Virus record (IMG/VR): IMGVR_UViG_3300035670_000570
Coordinates: 1 to 39,289 of that record
Length of the DNA stretch: 39,289 nt
Origin: a virus
Reading direction: 5' to 3' (one strand)
The translations under genes were made by a program, and so were the position numbers. The notes under the pieces were generated by a model. The model did not search any database, was not told where the DNA came from, and saw only the letters and a list, made by a program, of their open reading frames with translations. Positions 30,973-36,991 of this stretch are shown here, in pieces; positions within the stretch are counted from its first letter, which is position 1; each line of letters opens with the position of its first letter.

Positions 30973-32045
30973 GTGATGTAACTACCGTAGCCTGCCGCCA
31001 CCAACTCGGCTTTCTCCTCAGCAGTCACAAAGTTCTTACTCCCACCCCAATACGTTTTCAACACAGGATCACGAGTCTCCGTACTCGTAAAGGTGCCATC
31101 CAACAGTTTGTAGACGTTCACCCCTGCAATCGTCGGGTCGGCGTATCGGAACAAACGACCAGCGATAGAGAAGTCATCTCGTTCGGCTGCCGGCACCTCG
31201 GTTGTGGAGGGCGTGTAGAAGATGAGCAGTTTGACGACGCTGCTGCTCGAAGTGCCCGAACCTGAACCCGTGGCGGTGCGACGATCCACTCTTGCGCCGA
31301 TAGCGGACTGTGCGCCGACACCTGAGCCGGTAGCAGTACGGGGCGCAATATGCAGTCCTGCAGCCGACTGTGACCCCGTACCGCTACCAGACGCGCTACG
31401 AGGCGAGATATGCAACCCCGTGGCTGTCTGAGTACCCAACCCTGAACCTATCGCAATACGCGCCCTCGTAGCCTGCCCTGAAGCCGTTCCAGTACCAGTA
31501 CCCGAACCCGTCGCCGTACGGAATACGACACGAACCCCAGACGCCGAACTGGACCCGATACCGGAACCTGACGCTGTGAACGCTCGAACACGAACCCAGG
31601 AGGCGGTACCTGAACCGGCACCTGAACCTGTTGCGGTCCGAGGTGCGATATGCAACCCGACAGCACCACCAGCAGTGGTGCCTTGACCACTGCCCGTAGC
31701 CGAACGGGGAACGACACGCTCACCCTCAGCAACCTGGGTACCCGCACCAGAACCGATTGCCGTACGTTTCGCCGTCAGCACAGTGACAGTCGATGATTCG
31801 CCTGTACCTGACCCTGACGCTGAACGTGGACTTACATGCAACCCTAACGCTGACTGTGATCCTGCACCTGAACCGGTGGCGGTACGGTCAACGACAACAA
31901 GCCCACGATAAAAACCCTGAGTCGCCTTGAACGGAGACGCAAAATAGATGACCTTACGAGGCGCATAATTTGGGACTTCCGCAAACTCACGGAACCCAGG
32001 CGTGTCAGTGAAACCGAACGTAAAGTCGGTTGCTCCAGTAGCCAT
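30969..32045 (-). CDS. Repeat fibre-like virion protein, 358 aa
   Basis: The ATG has GAGG about 8 nt upstream. Residues 1-53 are the N-terminal attachment domain; 54 to about 273 are 11 tandem copies of a 20-residue unit with consensus R-(T/S)-A-(T/S)-G-S-G-x-G plus a beta part often ending GLHI(A/S)P; about 274-358 is the YWGGS domain shared with the next gene. The pattern suggests a regular beta structure or collagen-like stalk. It lies between a small structural protein and its C-terminal-domain paralogue, so a role in the virion surface is likely. No named family. Confidence 0.85.
   Translation of the reverse strand: MATGATDFTFGFTDTPGFREFAEVPNYAPRKVIYFASPFKATQGFYRGLVVVDRTATGSGAGSQSALGLHVSPRSASGSGTGESSTVTVLTAKRTAIGSGAGTQVAEGERVVPRSATGSGQGTTAGGAVGLHIAPRTATGSGAGSGTASWVRVRAFTASGSGIGSSSASGVRVVFRTATGSGTGTGTASGQATRARIAIGSGLGTQTATGLHISPRSASGSGTGSQSAAGLHIAPRTATGSGVGAQSAIGARVDRRTATGSGSGTSSSSVVKLLIFYTPSTTEVPAAERDDFSIAGRLFRYADPTIAGVNVYKLLDGTFTSTETRDPVLKTYWGGSKNFVTAEEKAELVAAGYGSYIT
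31226..31886 (-). repeat. 11-copy 20-residue coding repeat in the fibre-like gene
   Basis: The repeat encodes 20-residue units, one of which is 22 residues long, so the DNA period is about 60 bases. Units 1, 7, 9 and 10 keep the consensus best, while units 2-6 and 8 are diverged, suggesting old duplications and drift rather than recent slippage. Confidence 0.85.
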
Positions 32046-32058
32046 TCGGCTACCTCAC

Positions 32059-32427
32059 TTAGTCGAGACTAAGCGTGAGCGAAGTGATTTGGAACGTGTC
32101 ACCAGCAGTGACAGCAGCCGACGACGACAACGCACCAGTCCACAAACAGTTACCGGCAGTGCTGTTATCCCAAGCCGACCAATGACTGTACGTTTCCGTT
32201 GCAGCCACATTCGTCCACTCCAACGTTGCAGAAGTGGAGATAGAACCAGACGAAGCAGCCGACCAAGACGCGGCCTTACGAGTCGTCTCCGTAGCGGCAT
32301 TAGTTGTGCCATCTTCCCCAGCGTCCCCCGTATGCAACTTGATGTACACCGTTGAAGGTGCAGTCCACGAAGTAGTTCCCGTTAGGTGATCCAAAATCTT
32401 CAATTCAGCGTAATTAGAAATTGACAT
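32059..32427 (-). CDS. Small head/tail structural protein, 122 aa
   Basis: GAGG precedes the start by about 6 nt. Sequence AELKILDHLTGTTSWTAPST, VYIKLHTGDAGEDGTTNA, TYSHWSAWDNSTAGNCLWTG and DTFQITSLTLSLD follows a beta-rich phage structural family frequently next to the capsid gene. It may decorate the capsid or form a fibre; assigned by general pattern. Confidence 0.75.
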   Translation of the reverse strand: MSISNYAELKILDHLTGTTSWTAPSTVYIKLHTGDAGEDGTTNAATETTRKAASWSAASSGSISTSATLEWTNVAATETYSHWSAWDNSTAGNCLWTGALSSSAAVTAGDTFQITSLTLSLD

Positions 32428-32458
32428 CAGTTACCTCGCAGACATGATAGCACGAAGC

Positions 32459-32498
32459 GGTGGCGCAGGTCGCAAGGGGACGGACGACCCGCGCCACC
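32459..32498 (-). terminator. Strong hairpin after the major capsid gene
   Basis: GGTGGCGC (32459-32466) pairs with GCGCCACC (32491-32498), and GGTCG (32468-32472) with CGACC (32485-32489), a 13-bp stem with one mismatch and a 12-nt loop. No T tract follows on the minus strand, so it may be an RNA processing or attenuation structure rather than a simple terminator. It lies 21 nt past the capsid stop. Confidence 0.55.
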
Positions 32499-32518
32499 AC
32501 ATTCGGTGGCTGAACTAA

Positions 32519-33481
32519 TTAGTTCGCGCCAATGCTTGACGACGACTCAATGCGACGCAGCGACGCTTCACGGAAGCGTGCGTAACCGCCGAGCCAGTAC
32601 CAGCCGACAGGCTGGAAGCGGCTGAGAACGTCGACCACCGGACCGCGCACTACGCGTGGGAACGCACCATTGCCATCGACAATGGAGTGTGCCTTTGCGA
32701 GAGCCTGACGGCCACAGATGTGGGTGCAGTACGCATCCACAGTGCCCGTCGAGCCTGAGCCGTTCGAGGCGTTCTCGAAAATCTTCGCACGTGGCGTCTC
32801 AATGAAACGCACACCTTCGAAGGCTCCGACTTCACCGTTGTAGATGAGTGCTGGGTCGCTGTACACGTGCGGGTCACGCCACGAAGCAACACCGGTCTCA
32901 CGACGGAGATCGTACGACACGTCAGGGTGAATGTAACCCATGTACATGCCGTTGAACGAAACGGCGTTTGCCTTGCGGAGAGCTGCAACGATCTTGCGAA
33001 CGTCGTTTGCCTCGATGATGTCTTCGGCGGCGATTTCGGTGCGCGAAGTTGGGGTGGTGCTTCCGCCACCGCCGTACACCACGTTCGAGCCAGCGGCAAG
33101 AACGTCACGGATAACTCCGTCGATGGAGATACCGGCGTTGTAGCCAACGAGGTTGGCTGCTGCGGCATCCACGTCGAGGAACGAAGTTCCACGCAACTTG
33201 GCGGTGGTGTTCACGGCGTTGCCGTACTCGGCAAGCGTCACTTCCACCTGGCTGTCACCCATGACAACTGGGGTCACGTCGGTGTCCTCAGTCAAGGTGC
33301 TGGTCTTCTCCGACAGGTCGTTGAAGATCGTGAACTTCACGCTCGAACCTGGCATGGATTGGGCAACCGGCATCACGTCGGCAACCGCGTCGAACAAGAG
33401 TTCGCTGCGGAGTGCGAAGTACGCAATCCGATCAAATGCAACCTGGTCTGTGAGCAGGTCGCTCGTCTGTGTCTTTGTCAT
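32519..33481 (-). CDS. Major capsid protein, N4-gp56-like, 320 aa
   Basis: The protein builds the icosahedral shell. It begins with QTSDLLTDQVAFDRIAYFAL, and has VKFTIFNDLSEKTSTLTEDT, VTPVVMGDSQVEVTLAEYGN, then MGYIHPDVSYDLRRETG and GVRFIETPRAKIF, the order typical of the N4-gp56 family of HK97-fold capsids. It follows the scaffold gene by 40 nt, and it has an RNA hairpin just before the start (33483-33506). Length matches the family. Expression is probably the highest of the genome and likely set by the hairpin, inference. Confidence 0.9.
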   Translation of the reverse strand: MTKTQTSDLLTDQVAFDRIAYFALRSELLFDAVADVMPVAQSMPGSSVKFTIFNDLSEKTSTLTEDTDVTPVVMGDSQVEVTLAEYGNAVNTTAKLRGTSFLDVDAAAANLVGYNAGISIDGVIRDVLAAGSNVVYGGGGSTTPTSRTEIAAEDIIEANDVRKIVAALRKANAVSFNGMYMGYIHPDVSYDLRRETGVASWRDPHVYSDPALIYNGEVGAFEGVRFIETPRAKIFENASNGSGSTGTVDAYCTHICGRQALAKAHSIVDGNGAFPRVVRGPVVDVLSRFQPVGWYWLGGYARFREASLRRIESSSSIGAN

Positions 33482-33482
33482 T

Positions 33483-33506
33483 GCTGTGGTTTCTTTCTCC
33501 CACAGC
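33483..33506 (-). promoter_or_regulatory. Hairpin carrying the ribosome site of the major capsid gene
   Basis: On the minus strand GCTGTGG and CCACAGC (7 bp) close a 10-nt loop GAGAAAGAAA, one base before the ATG at 33481. The ribosome-binding purines lie at the stem edge and in the loop, so translation could depend on the structure or on a bound protein. Confidence 0.5.
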
Positions 33507-33521
33507 TTTCAGACTGCGGGA

Positions 33522-33974
33522 CTAGAGGTTTTGTGCTTCCTGTCGGGCTTGAGCCAAAATCTGTAGAACCTCTTGTTCGCTACGAGCCTGATTGAGCTTG
33601 GCGTTCCAGTCGGCTACAGGTTCACTCGTCTCACCAGCCCGCTGTGCCCGCGAAATGCGGTTCCAAGCATCAACCTCGGATTTTGCTTTCGCATCATCCG
33701 CAGCCTTCTGGATAAGGTTCGCTTCCTGTGCTGCCGCCCTGATTGCTTCAGCCGAGATTTCACCGTCGTAACCCTTTACGAAATACTTGGCCATCGGATC
33801 ATCCATTGGGATGCCCGCTTTCATAAACGCATTCTCGCGTTTGATGGCTTCCGCTTCCGCTAGTGCCTGCTTTGATTGCTGCAACTCTTTTTCAAGTTGC
33901 TTCATCCGTGCCCGCACTGGGTCTTTCGGTGTCTCGTCAGTATCGTCTTCGAACGAATCGTGGACATTAGACAT
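33522..33974 (-). CDS. Scaffold protein, 150 aa
   Basis: I use ATG 33974 (MSNVHDSFEDDTDETP), 7 nt after GGAG; the ORF from 33995 adds residues without signal. The N-terminus is acidic, then a coiled coil (RARMKQLEKELQQSKQALAE), a middle part resembling a helix-turn (KYFVKGYDGEISAEAIRAA) and an Ala/Gln-rich helical C-terminus. Place directly before the capsid gene, small size and high helix content fit a scaffolding protein that guides shell assembly and leaves later. Confidence 0.8.
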   Translation of the reverse strand: MSNVHDSFEDDTDETPKDPVRARMKQLEKELQQSKQALAEAEAIKRENAFMKAGIPMDDPMAKYFVKGYDGEISAEAIRAAAQEANLIQKAADDAKAKSEVDAWNRISRAQRAGETSEPVADWNAKLNQARSEQEVLQILAQARQEAQNL

Positions 33975-34042
33975 TGGCTCACTCCTTCTACCCACACCAC
34001 AGGGGAGGTCCTTGTGGCGGCTGTATCTTTTACGACAAGTTC

Positions 34043-34072
34043 ACCATACCACACGCCTCCTTGTTTCTACAA
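34043..34072 (-). promoter_or_regulatory. Promoter-like sequence and small inverted repeat before scaffold/capsid
   Basis: On the minus strand TTGTAG (34072-34067) and TATGGT (34048-34043) are 18 nt apart, in a gap between structural genes. CCTTGT/ACAAGG (34059-34074) forms a short hairpin in the same place. It would allow stronger transcription of scaffold and capsid. Pattern evidence only. Confidence 0.4.
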
Positions 34073-34079
34073 GGGGTAT

Positions 34080-35162
34080 CTATTGTGCGGTGCCGACACC
34101 CGTTTCAACGGTGCCTGATGTTGCACCGGTGGTGCGAGCGAACTGTCCGCCAGCTTGGAACTCTGCGAGGCGTTGACGTTGACGCGTCGCTATTTGTTCG
34201 GTGGCTTCAACGTTATATCCAAAGGCTGCACCGATCTTTTCTGCTTCAGTCAAAGCCTGTTCGCCAGCCATTTCGGTATAAAGACCACTCAAAAGATTGA
34301 GGCGTTGGAAGGCTTGGTTGGCTTCCTGTTCAGTGAATCCACGGGCAGCCAGCTCCTCAGCGGTCATTGCGCTGAGTTGGACACCACCCTGTTCGCGGCC
34401 ACGGGCAGCAATTTGGGCTGCTTGGGCTTGCGCTTCAAGGATGGGGGTGGCACGTTCAGGATCAAGAAAGTAGGCGGCAAGGCCCGAATCATCGACATTG
34501 TATAAACGTTGCATTTGGCGTTTTACTTCTGGGTCGGCTTGGGCAACTTTCCGATATCCATTTTGAATCCTGGCTTGAAGTTCCGCTGGAGACACATCGC
34601 CGGCAATGAGATTCTGGAAGTCTTCGGTGCTGTCATAGAACTGTGCTGGTAGCCCGTTGGCTCGCAGAATGGTGCGATACGAGTTTTCTAATTCCAGGTA
34701 TGAACCTGGGTCTAGTTCTGGAAGGTTCTTGCTGGCGCGTCGAGCATTGGCAGCAAATCGGGTTTGGTATTCCGGAGTATCCCTAATTGATTGAACCAGA
34801 GCATCGGGATTATTGAGATCTACTTCGCCGCGGGCATATACGTCATAGATGTAATTGGCAAGACTGGCCAATCCAAATCTGGCCAATACTGAAGAAATTG
34901 TGTTGCGGGCATCTGGGCGTGGTTCAAACGCTGTCGTGGTTGTGCCGGTTGTCGTCGTGGTTGTGCCGGTTGTCGTCGTAGTTGTGCCTGTGCCGGTTGG
35001 GGGAACTGGCAAACCAGTTGGGGGAACTGGCAAACCTCGATTGTCTGGGGGTGGCGGAACTTCGCCAGCCGGCACGGGAACAACATTGGTTACGGAACGA
35101 GCTTGCTCAACAGGGACCATCATCTGTTGTGTCGGATCATAAGTCAATTCAACGTTGCTCAT
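34080..35162 (-). CDS. Internal virion protein-like, 360 aa
   Basis: The N-terminal 75 residues contain Pro-rich and Thr-rich repeats (LPVPPTG twice, TTTTTGT repeats). From there to about residue 310 the protein is helical, with NPDALVQSIRDTPEYQTRFA, ELDPGSYLELENSYRTIL, FYDSTEDFQNLIAGDVSPAE and EQEANQAFQRLNLLSGLYTE, phrases I know from tape-measure- or ejection-type proteins of podoviruses. It is preceded by two related-looking genes. Function: probably part of the internal core. Confidence 0.75.
   Translation of the reverse strand: MSNVELTYDPTQQMMVPVEQARSVTNVVPVPAGEVPPPPDNRGLPVPPTGLPVPPTGTGTTTTTTGTTTTTTGTTTTAFEPRPDARNTISSVLARFGLASLANYIYDVYARGEVDLNNPDALVQSIRDTPEYQTRFAANARRASKNLPELDPGSYLELENSYRTILRANGLPAQFYDSTEDFQNLIAGDVSPAELQARIQNGYRKVAQADPEVKRQMQRLYNVDDSGLAAYFLDPERATPILEAQAQAAQIAARGREQGGVQLSAMTAEELAARGFTEQEANQAFQRLNLLSGLYTEMAGEQALTEAEKIGAAFGYNVEATEQIATRQRQRLAEFQAGGQFARTTGATSGTVETGVGTAQ
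34935..35035 (-). repeat. Low-complexity Thr/Pro coding repeats
   Basis: Three copies of a unit encoding GTTTTT, rich in GTCGT on plus, are followed by two tandem copies of a 21-nt unit encoding GLPVPPT. Such units are prone to length change and fit a flexible linker. Confidence 0.75.
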
Positions 35163-36155
35163 TTACATCATCTTTCCGAAAGTTCTGGCAACACTCAACG
35201 CAATATTAGTTGCATCTTGATTGGCTTGTGGCGTGTACTGATAACCGAAGTTTGGATCAGTTCGCAACTTGCGTACCCATTCACTAACCGTCATGCGGCG
35301 CGGGTTCCCGTCTGGTCCTATCGAGTCAAGTGCCAAACGAAACTTTGAACTTGCAGAAAACAAGTCCACTTCGTCTTCGTTGACTCCAAGAATTTCTTGT
35401 GCCGCACGAACATACGGCGCGGCGATATCACGCAAACTTGAACCAGAATCGATCAGCTGCGACAAATGCGGATACAGAGATTTGGTTTCAGTGCGGTAAC
35501 GTGCCTCTAAATCATCAACACCCAAAACACCAGTAGCAACAGCGTTGATATCCGAGTCGGTTGGTTTGATGTAATACTTCGCACCCAAAGCCACCACAGC
35601 ATCGCGTTCTGCTCCGGCCATTGGCGCGGCACCAGGCTTGGCTTGCATGTTGATAAATTGCGTAAATACGTAATTGCGCAACTGGACTCCCTGCAGACCA
35701 TTGCGTGCAGCACTTTGGGCAATCTGATTTACCTGAACATCAGTCAGGTTTCCGCGTCCGTATTCGTTGGTGATGGTTTCAACGTAGGTTTGAGTACGGG
35801 CATCTTTATCACCTTGACGCAACGCATCGAAAGCACGCTGGTTACCACTCGTAGTTTTGAAATAAGCCGTGCCCTGCAGTTCTGCAAGTAGGCGGTTCGG
35901 GTCATAATCTTGCAAAACCGCTTTTACAATCGTTGAACGAACATCCGCGCCAAAACCGCCACCGTCAGCATCCAAAAGATATGCGTATGCTGGGAACATT
36001 GTGCGAATCGTATTGATGGCCGATTCGGTGAGATCACCAGTTTCAAGTGATGAATATTCTTCGCGCAACTGTTTACGGTTTTCGGCAGTCGCCTCCAAAC
36101 CACGGGCTTTCAACTGAGCGTCAACCCACGCCTTACGATCTTTGTTTTCTGCCAT
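35163..36155 (-). CDS. Internal virion protein-like, 330 aa
   Basis: This gene lies 1-2 nt from its neighbours. The chain is helical, with MFPAYAYLLDADGGGFG, LLAELQGTAYFKTTSGNQRA and VYTP-like pieces. Phrases such as DPNRLLAELQGTAYFKTTSG align in style with SIRDTPEYQTRF of the next gene, so the two may share a repeated helical unit. The C-terminus (SVARTFGKMM) ends abruptly at the next start. Role inferred as internal core or ejection. Confidence 0.75.
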   Translation of the reverse strand: MAENKDRKAWVDAQLKARGLEATAENRKQLREEYSSLETGDLTESAINTIRTMFPAYAYLLDADGGGFGADVRSTIVKAVLQDYDPNRLLAELQGTAYFKTTSGNQRAFDALRQGDKDARTQTYVETITNEYGRGNLTDVQVNQIAQSAARNGLQGVQLRNYVFTQFINMQAKPGAAPMAGAERDAVVALGAKYYIKPTDSDINAVATGVLGVDDLEARYRTETKSLYPHLSQLIDSGSSLRDIAAPYVRAAQEILGVNEDEVDLFSASSKFRLALDSIGPDGNPRRMTVSEWVRKLRTDPNFGYQYTPQANQDATNIALSVARTFGKMM

Positions 36156-36157
36156 AG

Positions 36158-36991
36158 TTAGCCCAACAACTTTTCGAATACTTGCGCATATTGCGCGAAC
36201 TTATATGCTTGCGCTTCGTCGGGGTTCTGTTGCTCGATCTGCTCTTGGCCAAATGTGGTTGGAGATGGAGCCTGAGTAACTGTTCCGCCTGCGGCAGCTT
36301 TTTGTTGGTAGCTGCGCTCAGACTGTTGATACGCATTTACCATACGATCAACTTGCTCTTGTGGGAGATCTCCGCGACCCAGTGTGTCCTGTGCTGCTTT
36401 GCGGAACACTGAACGCAAATCGGAAGGATTGGTGACACGGTATGTTGTCAACTGTCCAGAACCTGCGGACACTGGATTCGTTTGCCGGAACTGCAACAAA
36501 GCATCCCAAGTTTGACCAGTCAAATTTGCTTCGGCCATAAGTGCTGCGAATGCTGCGATTGGCTTAGTCAAAGGATCGCCTGGTTTATGTCGGTCAGTCA
36601 AATAGTTGGCTTTCTGTAATTTCACAATAATGTCAGCTTGTTTTTCTGGACCGTAAGTTGCGAGTTCGTAGTTATCGCCGTCATAGTATTTGGGTGGAAC
36701 TTGTTGACCTGTGCGTGGGTCAACAGCTTGGAATCCTTCGTAACGCAAAATTCTGTTGGGGTCGGTTTTATCTACAACTCTTGTCCCTGGAACACCAAGA
36801 GCCGATAGGCGCATTTCGTTGGTGAACAAACTTGCGAAACGTGGATCGGCCAATAGGTTTTGCAAGTCCTGTTGGACTTGTGTATTGCCTGGGATAGCAC
36901 CAGTGGACGCCGGTGGAACCGTCGTCGTTGGCGGGATCGTCGTCGTTGGAGACGGCGGCGGCTGCTGGTTCATTGGGCGCATTTCAGCCAC
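36158..36991 (-). CDS. Internal virion protein-like with Thr/Pro linker, 277 aa
   Basis: GTG at 36991 has GGAGG 9 nt upstream and overlaps the stop of the giant gene; ATG 36982 is the alternative. A Pro/Thr linker (PPPSPTTTIPPTTTVPPAST) occupies residues 11-30. The rest is helical: QQDLQNLLADPRFASLFTNE, ALMAEANLTGQTWDALLQFR, and a coiled region RMVNAYQQSERSYQQKAAAG. The three proteins 36991-34080 together resemble the set of ejection proteins of T7-like phages by place, not by detailed sequence. Confidence 0.75.
   Translation of the reverse strand: MAEMRPMNQQPPPSPTTTIPPTTTVPPASTGAIPGNTQVQQDLQNLLADPRFASLFTNEMRLSALGVPGTRVVDKTDPNRILRYEGFQAVDPRTGQQVPPKYYDGDNYELATYGPEKQADIIVKLQKANYLTDRHKPGDPLTKPIAAFAALMAEANLTGQTWDALLQFRQTNPVSAGSGQLTTYRVTNPSDLRSVFRKAAQDTLGRGDLPQEQVDRMVNAYQQSERSYQQKAAAGGTVTQAPSPTTFGQEQIEQQNPDEAQAYKFAQYAQVFEKLLG

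Noticed and set aside
32867-33595. 242-aa plus-strand frame
   Set aside because: It is antisense to the major capsid gene, and His/Val/Cys-rich without family similarity.
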